A DNA stretch of 64,000 nucleotides from Devosia sp. YIM 151766. Its GTDB lineage: Bacteria; Pseudomonadota; Alphaproteobacteria; Rhizobiales; Devosiaceae. Numbering within the stretch: position 1 is the stretch's first letter; each line of letters begins with the position of its first letter. The position numbers and the translations under genes were made by a program. Below, in pieces: positions 55,362 to 64,000 of the stretch. The stretch spans positions 1,798,001 to 1,862,000 of the forward strand of contig NZ_CP127251.1 in NCBI RefSeq assembly GCF_030285925.1. The letters are read 5' to 3'. The notes beneath the pieces were generated by a model that worked only from the letters and a program-made list of their open reading frames with translations, ran no database searches and was not told the origin of the DNA.

Positions 55362-57179
55362 ATGAGTGATATCTCGCTCTCGAAGGCCGTTCGCTCGAAC
55401 CTGCTTTCCCTCCAGAACACCGCCGACATGATGGCCAAGACCCAGAACCGCCTGGCGACTGGCAATAAAGTCAACTCGGCGCTGGATAATCCGACTAACT
55501 TCTTTACCGCCTCTTCCCTGAACAGCCGCGCCGGTGACATCAGCCAGTTGCTCGATAGCATGGCTAACGGCATTCAGACCATCGAAGCTGCCGACAACGG
55601 CCTCAAGGCCATCACCAAGACCCTGGAATCCATGCAGTCGACTCTGCGTCAGGCGCGCCAGGATAAGAGCTTCGAAACCGGCTCGTTTGACATCAACAAG
55701 TCGATTGGTTCGGGCTCGATTTCCTTCTCGGGCGGCGCAGTGGGCTCCGAGGCAAACTCTTTCGGCCTCGTCGAAGGCGTATTGGCTGGCAACAACGGCT
55801 TTAAGGGAGACGGTGGAACGGCCGGCCGTGCTGGCACGATCACAATCGAGACCAGCAGCCTCAACTCAGTCGCGGTGGACTTCGGCGCTAACGACACCGT
55901 CACTGATGTTGCCGATAAAATTAATCTCGCTTTGCGTCGCGAAGGCGGCGATCATGGCGTCTCGGCAAGGGTGGAAGGTGGTCAGCTCAGCCTTGTCAGC
56001 AGCAAGAATGAAAGCATAACCATCGGTAGCACCGGCGCGAACTCGGATTCGGCGGTGTTTCTTGGCCTGGCTAACGGCAATGTTTCCGCAGAAACGGCAG
56101 AGCTTGACGGCGCGGCCATCACCGCGACTGGTCAAATTTCGGCGTTTAATTTTACGATCAACGGCCAAACCGTCAACATCGGTAATATTGGTCACGACGC
56201 AGACGCAACGGCCGTGCCTCCTGTCGCGGCAAGTACCGCAGAAGAAAATGCCGCTGCCCTCGCGACAGCGATCAACAATAGTTCGGTCGCCATCAACGCC
56301 GGCATTACGGTAACTGCCAACGGCGATGATGAGCTCGAATTCCGCCAAGCCGATGGTAAGAATTTCACCCTCGGTGGTGCCAGCATTTCCAATCTGGGTT
56401 TCACCGGCTCCACGGCCACGTCCACCGGCGGCCTTGTAGCGTCGGGAGATGTGACCACGCCCCAGCAGCAGGCGCAGTCGAAGACGGCCGATACCTTGGT
56501 TGACGAGATCAACAATCATGCAGCGTTGAAGGGGAAAATCCGGGCTTCTAACGACAATGGCAAGCTCCGGATCGAAAACCTTTCGACGCAAGAGCTGAAT
56601 GTTGCAGGCGCCACCTCTGGCAAGCTCGACGGCACCTCGGCCGGCGCGAAGATCAACGGAAACTCTGTGCGTGCCGGGCTGACGGCGCAGTACAATGAGC
56701 TGCGTGATCAGCTGGACAAGCTTTCTGACGACGCCTCGTTTAACGGTATCAACCTGCTGCGCGGGGATAATCTCAAGCTGACCTTCAACGAGATCGGCAC
56801 GTCGGAGATCGACATCCAGTCCAAGGGTGGCAAGTCTATCAATTCCAATACCCTTGGCATCCGCACCAACGTCACCGAAGACGATTTTGATAGCGACGGG
56901 CGCATTGACGCCTTCTTGTCGGAAATCAAAACCGCCATCAACAGCGTCCGTTCGCAGTCCTCGGCCTTCGGCTCCTCGCTGTCGGTGGTGCAGAATCGTC
57001 AGGACTTCTCCAAGAACATGATCAACACGCTGCAGACTGGCGCCGCCAATCTGACGCTGGCTGACATGAACGAGGAAGCCGCCAACCTGCTGGCCCTGCA
57101 GACCCGCCAGTCGCTGAGCTCCTCGGCGCTGTCCATGGCTTCGCAGGCCGACCAGAGCGTCTTGCAGCTGCTCCGCTAA
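55362..57179 (+). CDS. Flagellin 1 (large)
   Basis: 605 residues; usual flagellins here are 300-450. The N-terminal D0/D1 block (SDISLSKAVRSNLLSLQNTA, QNRLATGNKVNSALDNPTNFFTASSLNSRAG) and C-terminal block (TGAANLTLADMNEEAANLLALQTRQSLSSSALSMASQADQSVLQLL) are standard. Between about 110 and 400 is a variable surface region with Thr/Asn/Gly-rich beta modules. After it, the block RASNDNGKLRIENLSTQEL is shared with flagellin 2. Bases in the variable part (about 55.8-56.5 kb) look less GC-rich than the ends. Confidence 0.93.
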   Translation: MSDISLSKAVRSNLLSLQNTADMMAKTQNRLATGNKVNSALDNPTNFFTASSLNSRAGDISQLLDSMANGIQTIEAADNGLKAITKTLESMQSTLRQARQDKSFETGSFDINKSIGSGSISFSGGAVGSEANSFGLVEGVLAGNNGFKGDGGTAGRAGTITIETSSLNSVAVDFGANDTVTDVADKINLALRREGGDHGVSARVEGGQLSLVSSKNESITIGSTGANSDSAVFLGLANGNVSAETAELDGAAITATGQISAFNFTINGQTVNIGNIGHDADATAVPPVAASTAEENAAALATAINNSSVAINAGITVTANGDDELEFRQADGKNFTLGGASISNLGFTGSTATSTGGLVASGDVTTPQQQAQSKTADTLVDEINNHAALKGKIRASNDNGKLRIENLSTQELNVAGATSGKLDGTSAGAKINGNSVRAGLTAQYNELRDQLDKLSDDASFNGINLLRGDNLKLTFNEIGTSEIDIQSKGGKSINSNTLGIRTNVTEDDFDSDGRIDAFLSEIKTAINSVRSQSSAFGSSLSVVQNRQDFSKNMINTLQTGAANLTLADMNEEAANLLALQTRQSLSSSALSMASQADQSVLQLLR

Positions 57180-57206
57180 TCCCGGGCGCTGCCTCGAAAA
57201 ATCCGG

Positions 57207-57236
57207 AAGGCGGGCTGAAAAGCCCGCCTTTTTCTT
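57207..57236 (+). terminator. Terminator of flagellin 1
   Basis: AGGCGGGCT-GAAA-AGCCCGCCT followed by TTTTCTTG; a 9-bp perfect stem 28 bp after the stop. Confidence 0.88.
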
Positions 57237-57276
57237 GTCCCCTGCCCGGCGTGGCGAACACCGGATTTCGGCCACG

Positions 57277-57291
57277 TTAACCAGCCGTTAA
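57277..57291 (+). promoter_or_regulatory. CtrA box upstream of flagellin 2
   Basis: TTAA-CCAGCCG-TTAA, a perfect consensus, 95 bp before the flagellin 2 start; a second pair, TTAA-N6-TTAA, lies at 57305-57318. Confidence 0.65.
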
Positions 57292-57385
57292 GGTTAGCCT
57301 TCCATTAAAATTCATTAACCGAATGTTGATTCCTCTGTCGTGACGGCAGGATCGGATCGACGTCATGGATTTTGAGGGAAGCACA

Positions 57386-59257
57386 ATGTCCGATATCTCA
57401 CTGTCGAAAGCCGTCCGGTCAAACCTGCTTTCGCTGCAAAATACCGCCAGCCTGATGGAAAAAACCCAGAACCGGCTGGCCACCGGCAACAAGGTCAATT
57501 CGGCGCTCGACAATCCGACCAATTTCTTCACCGCCTCGGCGCTGAATTCCCGCGCCGGCGACCTGGCGCAATTGCTCGACGGCATGGCCAACGGCATCCA
57601 GACCCTGCAAGCCGCCGATAACGGCCTGACCGCCATCACCAAGAACCTGGAATCGATGCAGTCCGTGCTGCGCCAGGCGCGGCAGGACAAGAGCTTCCAC
57701 ACCGCCTCCTACGAGATTTCGCCCGGCGCCACCGGCAATATCAGTTTCGCGGATGGCTCTATCGGCCCGATGACGCGCAGCATTCCCTTGCAGAACCTGG
57801 CATTGACCCCGGAAGCGCTGGGGATGGATTCGGCGACCGGCACTCAGATCCCGGGCACCCCCGCCGGCCCCACCAGCGGCACGGCGAGCTTCACCATGGC
57901 TGGCGCGCTGGGGCTGGGCGATGACACCGTCACGTTCACCGTTACCGTGAATGGCGCCCCCCAAACGATCACGTTGGACGCGGCAAGTCTGAACGACGCA
58001 GGTGTGGGCGCTGACATCAACGACAATGACGACCTCGTTGAGGTGCTGAACGACCAGCTTACGGGTGCCAGCGCAAGCGTGGTCGATGGTGAGATCGTCA
58101 TCCGGTCCGGCACCACTGGCGCCACCTCCTCCATTGCCATTGGCGCCGCCACACGGACCAATGGCACCGACGGCACCCCCGACGCCAACCTGGCCAATCT
58201 TGGGCTCGACGCGGCTTCCTCGGTGGATGGACTTGCCAGCGGTCCCGCAATCGGCGCGTCCAACACCTTGACCTGGCCGGGTACGCCGATTGAGGTCAAT
58301 AACGACGCCAAGATCAATTTCACTGCCAAGATCAATGGCGTCGATCAGACCGTGATCATCACCCGCAAAGACGTCCTCAAGGTCGGCAATGGCGATGGCA
58401 CGATCAACAGCGCCAGCGAATTTGCCGCCATCCTCGCGGCTAAGATCGACGGCGTGACTGCCTCTGCCTCCAGCGACACCATCACCATCACCTCCAAGGA
58501 TACGGGCCCGGATTCGGGCGTGGAAATCGGCGCGGCCACCATCACCGGAAGAAACTACGATTCCGACGAATTGGTGCGCATGATCAACACCAATGAGCAC
58601 CTCAAGGACCGGGTTCGCGCCTCCAACGACAATGGCAAGCTGCGCATCGAGAACCAGTCGACCCAGGAGCTGTCGGTCAATGGCGTCGATTCAGCCGGAA
58701 CCATCGTCGGCAACAGCACCACCGGCCAGAAGATCATCGGCAATACCGTTCGCGCCGACCTCACCAAGCAGTTCAACGAATTGCGCGACCAGCTCGACAA
58801 GCTCAGCGACGACGCCTCCTTCAACGGCGTCAACCTGCTGCGCGGCGACCAATTGACCATCCTGTTCAACGAGACCGGCACGTCCGCCATCGACGTTCAG
58901 ACCAAGGACCAGCTGGCGCTCAATTCGGCAAAGCTGAATCTGTTCAATCTGGAACCCAAGGAACTCGACCTCGATATGGATATCGACGAGTTCCTCGACA
59001 CCGTCAAAAACGCGCTCTCCCATGTCCGCACCCAGGCCTCGACCTTCGGACAGAACCTGTCCATGGTCGAGAACCGCCAGGCTTTCACCAAGAACATGAT
59101 CAATACGCTGGAGACCGGCGCGGCCAATCTGACGCTGGCCGACATGAACGAAGAGGCCGCCAATCTCCTGGCGCTGCAGACCCGCCAGCAATTGTCGTCC
59201 AATTCGCTGTCGCTGGCCAGCCAGGCCGACCAATCGGTGCTCCAGCTGCTGCGTTAA
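57386..59257 (+). CDS. Flagellin 2 (large)
   Basis: 623 residues from ATG 57386 (MSDISLSKAVRSNLLSLQNT), chosen by match with flagellin 1 and GAGG upstream; an in-frame ATG seven codons earlier exists. The D0/D1 ends are nearly the same as in flagellin 1. The middle (about 110-395) is a different set of beta modules, with TFTVTVNGAPQTITLD and FTAKINGVDQTVIITRKDV. Followed by its own terminator, then flbT and flaF, which regulate flagellin mRNA and assembly. Confidence 0.93.
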   Translation: MSDISLSKAVRSNLLSLQNTASLMEKTQNRLATGNKVNSALDNPTNFFTASALNSRAGDLAQLLDGMANGIQTLQAADNGLTAITKNLESMQSVLRQARQDKSFHTASYEISPGATGNISFADGSIGPMTRSIPLQNLALTPEALGMDSATGTQIPGTPAGPTSGTASFTMAGALGLGDDTVTFTVTVNGAPQTITLDAASLNDAGVGADINDNDDLVEVLNDQLTGASASVVDGEIVIRSGTTGATSSIAIGAATRTNGTDGTPDANLANLGLDAASSVDGLASGPAIGASNTLTWPGTPIEVNNDAKINFTAKINGVDQTVIITRKDVLKVGNGDGTINSASEFAAILAAKIDGVTASASSDTITITSKDTGPDSGVEIGAATITGRNYDSDELVRMINTNEHLKDRVRASNDNGKLRIENQSTQELSVNGVDSAGTIVGNSTTGQKIIGNTVRADLTKQFNELRDQLDKLSDDASFNGVNLLRGDQLTILFNETGTSAIDVQTKDQLALNSAKLNLFNLEPKELDLDMDIDEFLDTVKNALSHVRTQASTFGQNLSMVENRQAFTKNMINTLETGAANLTLADMNEEAANLLALQTRQQLSSNSLSLASQADQSVLQLLR

Positions 59258-59284
59258 GGCGGCTGCTGGCGCTTATCCATCCAT

Positions 59285-59316
59285 AAAGGCGGGTCCCGGG
59301 CCCGCCTTTATTGTTC
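59285..59316 (+). terminator. Terminator of flagellin 2
   Basis: AAAGGCGGG / CCCGCCTTT around TCCCGGG, followed by ATTGTT; 28 bp after the stop. Confidence 0.82.
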
Positions 59317-59372
59317 GGGCGCAATTCCCGGCATAAGCTGTTCCATCCCCCGACGTCCCGAGAGGCGAGACA

Positions 59373-59798
59373 ATGGCTCTAAAGGTCGAACTGAAGCCAG
59401 GCGAGAAACTGCTCGTCGGCAATTGCATCATCACCAATTCCGACCAGCGCACCCGGCTTTTCATCGATGGCCGCGCGCCGATCCTGCGCGAGAAGGACAT
59501 TCTCACCGCTGAAACCGCCAATACCCCGGCGCGCCGCATCTATCTGGCGGTGCAGCTGATGTATATCGAGGACGATATCGCCAAGACGCGCGAAGAATAT
59601 TTCGGGCTCGTCAACGAGTTCATCGCGGCGGTTCCCTCGGCCACCGAGGCGGTTAACCAAATTAACAACGAGATATTAACCGGGCAGCTCTACAAAGCTC
59701 TCAAGGCGGCCCAAAGGCTCATAGAATACGAACAGGAACTTCTTTCCCATGTATCAACACGGCGCGAACGCCTATCTGCAGACGACGAAAGTCGTTGA
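59373..59798 (+). CDS. flbT: Flagellin synthesis repressor FlbT
   Basis: 141 residues. KVELKPGEKLLVGNCIITNSDQRTRLFIDGRAPILREKDIL and RIYLAVQLMYIEDD are family hallmarks. FlbT binds the flagellin mRNA leader in Caulobacter and limits translation. Its 3' end overlaps the flaF start by 50 bases in another frame. Confidence 0.93.
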   Translation: MALKVELKPGEKLLVGNCIITNSDQRTRLFIDGRAPILREKDILTAETANTPARRIYLAVQLMYIEDDIAKTREEYFGLVNEFIAAVPSATEAVNQINNEILTGQLYKALKAAQRLIEYEQELLSHVSTRRERLSADDESR

Positions 59799-60114
59799 AT
59801 CGCCACGTGAACGGGAATCTGCCCTGCTGATGCGTTCCGCCGCGACGCTGCAAAAGGTGAAGGACGATTGGCCGAACAGCTTTGACGACCTGGACGCCGC
59901 CCTCGCCTTCAATCGCAAATTGTGGTCGATCTTCATGGTTTCGGTGACCAAGGAAGATAATCCCCTCTCCCCGGAACTCCGCCAAAACATCGCTAATCTG
60001 GGCCTGTTTGTGATGAACCAGACCCGGGAAATCATGATGCAGCCCATGCCGCAGAAACTGGAAGTGCTGGTCCGCCTCAACCGCCAGATCGCCGCCGGCC
60101 TGCGCGGCATGTGA
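59749..60114 (+). CDS. flaF: Flagellin regulator FlaF
   Basis: 121 residues. MYQHGANAYLQTTKVVESPRERE, LAFNRKLWSIFMVSV and the end LEVLVRLNRQIAAGL are typical. FlaF is needed for flagellin synthesis and secretion and works with FlbT. The start lies inside flbT, so the two are coupled. Confidence 0.92.
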   Translation: MYQHGANAYLQTTKVVESPRERESALLMRSAATLQKVKDDWPNSFDDLDAALAFNRKLWSIFMVSVTKEDNPLSPELRQNIANLGLFVMNQTREIMMQPMPQKLEVLVRLNRQIAAGLRGM

Positions 60115-60138
60115 GCGCCGACAGCGTTGAACGAAAAC

Positions 60139-60168
60139 CGGGCCCCGCATTGCGGGGCCTTTGCTTTG
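60139..60168 (+). terminator. Terminator of flbT-flaF
   Basis: GGGCCCCGC-ATT-GCGGGGCC followed by TTTGCTTT, 25 bp after the flaF stop. Confidence 0.83.
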
Positions 60169-60204
60169 GCGGAACCGACTTCTCCTCCGCTCCGTCCCTC
60201 TCGG

Positions 60205-60230
60205 ACGGTCACCCTCGCGCTAGACGGGTG
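60205..60230. repeat. Degenerate palindromic repeat
   Basis: GGACGGTCACCCTCGCGCTAGACGGGTG keeps the left arm, flank and CTAGA loop of the element at 20.2 kb, but the right arm is broken. It lies between convergent flaF and flgL. Confidence 0.6.
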
Positions 60231-60265
60231 TAACGAGCGGAGATTTGGACAGTCACGTCACCGCG

Positions 60266-62260
60266 CTACAGGAAGTTCACCAGGCTCAGCTGGCTGACCA
60301 TCGACGTCACCTGATAACTCGCCGTCAAACGCGTTTGCAGCGCCAGGATCTCCATGGCCACGTCTTCCTTGCTCACCGTCTCGACATCGCTCAGCAGATT
60401 GTCGAGCTGCGCCTTGTAATTGGTATGGCGCTCCTTGGCGGCATCCATCGTCGACCAGGCAATGCCGATCTCCATGGCGACCAGCTCGATCGAGCCGCGC
60501 TCGACATTGCGCGCTTCCGACAATTCCAGCTGCTGGCGCCGCGCCATGGCGTCGAACCGCTGCCGTGCCGGATTGAGGTCGGCCGAATTCGGATCGGTCG
60601 CATGGGTGACTTCCGGATAGGTCTCCACCGTCATCGCCGCAAACGAGCGCAGCATGCGCACATAGCCGCTCTCATTGGCCTGCATGCCGTAATTGATCCG
60701 CCCGGAATCCTCGACAAGCGCATTGACCGATTGGCGCGGATTGCCTTCCGCATCGGCCGCTGCCTCGGTCACCGAGCGCAGCATGGCTTTTTCGAAGTTC
60801 GCCGAGGTTTCCTCCACCGAAGCGCCAATGGTGAACTGCCCGGGCCCGGCCTTGCCCGCAACGGCCGTAAGGGTGATTTCGCGCTCGCGCCCATTGGGCT
60901 CCTTGAGCGTCAGGGTAATCGTATCGTCAGCGGCCTCGGTGCCGTCGAAAACCACCGACATCGAGGCCGGGTCGCCAGATATGAAGCTGGCGGCCGGGCT
61001 CGTGCCGCCACTGGACGACGTTGTGGCGGCATTGGCGATCTGGAAACCGTGCGCAGCCGATACGGGCGCCTTTTCCGTCAGCGACACCTGCGCGGTCGCG
61101 GTCAGGGGGTCGTAGCTGCTGGCGGCCTCCAGACGCCCCATGCCGACCGCCGAGACAGCCGGCGTCTGGCCGCTATACCACATCACCGTATCGGCGGCGC
61201 TGGCGACCCGCAGGGCCGTTGCGGTAGCCGGATCGCCGCTGACCCGCAGCACGGGCTCCCCGGCCGCGTTGAAGAAGTTTTCCGCCGCTGCGAAAGTAGA
61301 GGCGGCCGCCAGCTCGCTCTGGGCGATCTGGTCGAGCTTGCCGTGCAGCGCCTCTTGGAAGGCCTGGGCGGTCTGGCCGACCGCCACGTCAGGGTCCGCA
61401 TCGTCGCCGATGATGAACTCGCCCATGGCGCCGGTGGCATTGTCGGCATCCACGGCGGTCAGTGTGATCTGCGTTTCCGTGCCGTCCGGCAGGGTGAAGC
61501 CCATCACGATGGTCGCGCCGGGCGCAATTTGCGCCGCTGGCGGAGCAGCGAAGGTGATGGAGACCTGATCGCCTTGTGACCCCGTGCCCGGCTGCGGCTG
61601 AGTGATGACCGCCGCGCCGTGGCTGCTGGACATGGTGGAGAGCTTGAAGCCGAAAGGATGCACGCCGTCTTCGGCCACCGAGACGACATTGGGCGTCGCC
61701 GGATCGATGCTGGCGCCGATCCTGCCCCGCCCGTCCGTGCCGGCATCGGCCGCCTGGCGCTCGCTGACCACCGTTTGGTAGCCCGCTCGGCCGCCGGCGC
61801 CATAAAGCAGCGTATCGGTATCGGGCAGCGGCGCCTTGTCGGTCACCGAGCCGCCGAACAGATAGCGCCCGGCGACATCGGCATTGAGCATGGTGACCAT
61901 TTCATCGAGCCGCGCGCGCGACTGGGCGGAAATGGTGGCCATGTTGATATTATTGGTGCCGTATTGACCCTGCTGGGCCGAATTGCGCGCCTCGGCCTCG
62001 ATCTTGTCCATGCGGCTGAGTGCATTGTCGTAGAAGCTGAGCCGCAAGGCCACCTGCTCGATGCTGGCATTGTAGCCGGCAATGGTGCTGAGGCGCGAGC
62101 GGACCGACAAAGATACCGGCAGGTCGCGCCCCATATCGGCCAGGGTCTGTCCCTTCATCCCGGTGCCAAGCTGCATTTGCAGGGTGGCGAACTGGTTCTG
62201 CATCTTGGAGATGACGGAAAAACCGGTCTGCAGCGGGAACATCGACTTGTTGACGATCAT
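60266..62260 (-). CDS. flgL: Hook-filament junction protein FlgL (large, duplicated middle)
   Basis: 664 residues; ordinary FlgL is about 300-450. The N-terminal flagellin-like helices (FSVISKMQNQFATLQMQLGTG) and the C-terminal block (TMDAAKERHTNYKAQLDNLLSDVETVSKEDVAMEILALQTRLTASYQ) are typical. The middle carries two related modules at about 200-325 and 400-505, each with a TLxxPxGxxxxITLTAV core. It starts 14 bp after flgK. Confidence 0.9.
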   Translation of the reverse strand: MIVNKSMFPLQTGFSVISKMQNQFATLQMQLGTGMKGQTLADMGRDLPVSLSVRSRLSTIAGYNASIEQVALRLSFYDNALSRMDKIEAEARNSAQQGQYGTNNINMATISAQSRARLDEMVTMLNADVAGRYLFGGSVTDKAPLPDTDTLLYGAGGRAGYQTVVSERQAADAGTDGRGRIGASIDPATPNVVSVAEDGVHPFGFKLSTMSSSHGAAVITQPQPGTGSQGDQVSITFAAPPAAQIAPGATIVMGFTLPDGTETQITLTAVDADNATGAMGEFIIGDDADPDVAVGQTAQAFQEALHGKLDQIAQSELAAASTFAAAENFFNAAGEPVLRVSGDPATATALRVASAADTVMWYSGQTPAVSAVGMGRLEAASSYDPLTATAQVSLTEKAPVSAAHGFQIANAATTSSSGGTSPAASFISGDPASMSVVFDGTEAADDTITLTLKEPNGREREITLTAVAGKAGPGQFTIGASVEETSANFEKAMLRSVTEAAADAEGNPRQSVNALVEDSGRINYGMQANESGYVRMLRSFAAMTVETYPEVTHATDPNSADLNPARQRFDAMARRQQLELSEARNVERGSIELVAMEIGIAWSTMDAAKERHTNYKAQLDNLLSDVETVSKEDVAMEILALQTRLTASYQVTSMVSQLSLVNFL

Positions 62261-62274
62261 GACGCGTTATTTCC

Positions 62275-64000
62275 TCAAGTCGACATGAACAGCGTGTCGA
62301 GCAATTCCTTGATCACTCCGACGATACGGGCATTGGCGGAATAGGCGCTTTGCAGTTCTATCAGCCGCGCCAATTCCTGGTCGACATCGACCCCATATTC
62401 GGCTTCCATCTGCATGGTGATGGTTTCCAGGGTAAGCTGGCGGTCATTGCTGGCATTGAGCGCCGCGCCGATCATGCTGCCCTGGTAATTCAGCACCTGG
62501 CCGACCAATTGCTCCAGCGTGCCGTTGAGCTGGTGCCGCCCGTTATTCGCCGAAGGAGACGTGCCGGAAACAAAGCTCATCGAATTGAGCTGGTTGAGGA
62601 TATATTCCGGCCGGGTGGCATCCCCCAGCGTCCCGTCGATATCGAACTGCACCAGCAGGCGATTATCGGCGAGAACCGCCGGATTGATTGAAATGCGCGA
62701 GGCGAAGCCCAGCATTTGCGGCGGATTGCCGTCGCGATTATTGGTGAACGGCGTCCCGCCCTGATCGACGAACAGCGCCATGGCCAGCTCGCCGGACTGT
62801 GTCCCGGTGGCGGTGGTGCGGGCGGTTACCGAAACCACGTCCGCCTTGTTGGGCGTTCCATCGTCCACGAACTGCAACTGCCCCGGTTGGGGGTTGGAAA
62901 TGGTGAAGCCGGGCAGCTTGCCCTGCAAGGCGATGGCGGCTGCCGCCGGATCGGACAGATCGACCGCGAGCACCTTTTGCCCCGAGGCGTCGACATAATC
63001 CTCCCCCGAGGCGCTGTTCACGATGCGCACGCGCTGCTCGACGCCATTCTTCGTATAGGTCAGCAGAACGTCGTTGCCGGGCCGCATGTCTGAAAGATCG
63101 ACCACGAAGCCGGCGGGCGCGTCATTGCCGCCCACTGCGGTGCCTGGCGTGGTGATGGTGGAGAAAACACTGGCCAGGCCCGCCGCAATCTCGTCGAGCT
63201 GGTTCTGCGTCTCCACCAATATCTTGTCACGGACCTCGACCAGTCCCGCCAGTTCGCCGCCTTGCAGCACGCCTTGCAGAACGAGGTCGATGGTCAGGCC
63301 CGACGGAGTGGTCAGGGTCAGCGAGCCGACGCCGTTCTCGCTGGCATAGATCGAAGCCTGCGAGGTGGCGGACAATGCGCCCGCCGTCTCGAACTTGAAG
63401 GTGCTGACCCCATTGTCGATCAGCCCCACCCCCGACCGGGTCATCAGGGCCACGGTGCCATCGGGGCGGTAATCGGCCTGCACGTCGATGATTTCCGCCA
63501 CCGACGCGACCAGCCGGTCGCGCTGATCGTGCAGCGAGGCGCGGGCCGTATCGGTCATGCCCAGGTCGAGCATGCGGTTATTCACTTCCTGGAGCGACAC
63601 CAGCATCGCATTGACGTCATTGACGGCGCTGCCGATCCGCGTCTCGCTTTCCTGGCGCAGCTCCTGCACGGTCCTCGACAATGCGTTCAGCCGCTGCGCC
63701 ATGGCCTGCGCCTCGGCGACGACATTGGCGCGCGTCGGGTAATCGTCGGGACTGGTGGCCAGCGCCTGAAGCGAATTCTTGAAAGACCCGAACATGGTGT
63801 CGAGCGAACCGCTCGTGCCGGGCTTGCCGAGAAAGCCCTGCAACTTGTTGAGCGCCGTGGCGATCGTCGCGGCCGATGCAGTGTCCGAGACCTGGCGGTT
63901 GTAATAGGTTTGCAGGCTCTGGCTGAAGGCGCGGTCGACGCCGGCGGTACGCGCATAGGTGCCGTTGACCGAGTTGTAGTCGACAACGTTGAGCGATTGC
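62275..64000 (-). CDS. flgK: Hook-associated protein FlgK (N-terminus outside window)
   Basis: About 575 C-terminal codons. The first visible residues NVVDYNSVNGTYARTAGVDR lead into the D1 region LQGFLGKPGTSGSLDTMFGSFKNSLQALATSPDD, common in FlgK; the C-terminus LARLIELQSAYSANARIVGVIKELLDTLFMS is diagnostic. The reading frame is open to the window edge, so the gene is cut there. It and flgL form an operon on the minus strand. Confidence 0.93.
   Translation of the reverse strand, partial: QSLNVVDYNSVNGTYARTAGVDRAFSQSLQTYYNRQVSDTASAATIATALNKLQGFLGKPGTSGSLDTMFGSFKNSLQALATSPDDYPTRANVVAEAQAMAQRLNALSRTVQELRQESETRIGSAVNDVNAMLVSLQEVNNRMLDLGMTDTARASLHDQRDRLVASVAEIIDVQADYRPDGTVALMTRSGVGLIDNGVSTFKFETAGALSATSQASIYASENGVGSLTLTTPSGLTIDLVLQGVLQGGELAGLVEVRDKILVETQNQLDEIAAGLASVFSTITTPGTAVGGNDAPAGFVVDLSDMRPGNDVLLTYTKNGVEQRVRIVNSASGEDYVDASGQKVLAVDLSDPAAAAIALQGKLPGFTISNPQPGQLQFVDDGTPNKADVVSVTARTTATGTQSGELAMALFVDQGGTPFTNNRDGNPPQMLGFASRISINPAVLADNRLLVQFDIDGTLGDATRPEYILNQLNSMSFVSGTSPSANNGRHQLNGTLEQLVGQVLNYQGSMIGAALNASNDRQLTLETITMQMEAEYGVDVDQELARLIELQSAYSANARIVGVIKELLDTLFMST

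Noticed and set aside
59655..59690. Several TTAA motifs inside flbT as a CtrA site for flaF
   Set aside because: The spacings are 5 and 10 bases rather than 7, and they lie within coding sequence ahead of an overlapping gene.

Overview
This 64-kb window is GC-rich and almost entirely coding. It reads as ordinary chromosome of an alphaproteobacterium of the order Hyphomicrobiales. The evidence is the block purB / F1-ATPase inhibitor zeta (DUF1476) / purC-S-Q-L / bolA / grxD, a DksA lacking most zinc cysteines, the FlbT/FlaF flagellin regulators, FliX, and the CckA hybrid kinase. Large flagellins and the overall order make a Devosia-like organism plausible, but that is inference. I see no phage, insertion sequence, CRISPR array or rRNA; there is one tRNA (Leu, TAA anticodon).

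Layout. 1-2.2 kb: divergent gluconate/pentose-phosphate module (gnd fragment against an SDR gluconate-5-dehydrogenase candidate and gluconokinase). 2.3-7.2 kb: rluA, a small ASCH-like gene, tRNA-Leu, gpt, a CinA-type domain gene, map, radC and ccdA. 7.4-15.1 kb: rpe and purine synthesis (purB, purC, purS, purQ, purL) with a small alpha/beta hydrolase and the zeta subunit; the purS-purQ gap is unusually long and holds two possible very small genes. 15.2-20.2 kb: an exported protein, bolA, two interposed genes, grxD and two MFS transporters. 20.3-29.9 kb: an inositol-phosphatase-family gene with ttcA, an SbmA/BacA transporter, rpsD, a TrmJ-type methyltransferase, two paralogous GNATs, a GFA-family gene, icd and a phosphodiesterase. 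29.9-36.9 kb: alaS, recA with two SOS-box-like sites, an AraD1/GguC gene, an aldo/keto reductase and a DUF2237 gene.

36.9-64 kb is mainly motility and cell-cycle control. cckA lies next to the fliL-fliM-DUF6468-MotE-like-giant TPR gene run. Divergent from that run are flgF-flgG-flgA-flgH. After an M32 carboxypeptidase and dksA come fliX, divergent from flgI-flgJ-flgN-like, then a small unknown gene, two large flagellins, flbT, flaF, and convergent flgK (cut by the window end)-flgL.

The most interesting signal is regulatory. Both divergent flagellar intergenic regions (fliL/flgF and fliX/flgI) carry the same three elements in the same order: a CtrA-type TTAA-N7-TTAA site on the fliL or fliX side, a CCGGCA-N5-TGC element, then a sigma-54-like -24/-12 promoter about 75-90 bp further on, just before flgF or flgI. 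CtrA-like sites also precede both flagellins. Together with cckA and fliX this suggests a Caulobacter-like CtrA to FliX/FlbD to sigma-54 flagellar cascade; that reading is inferred from sequence alone. Other notable items are an intergenic palindromic repeat family, a 55-bp duplication near the recA terminator, duplicated modules in FlgL, and an uncharacterised 1114-residue exported TPR protein in the fli operon.
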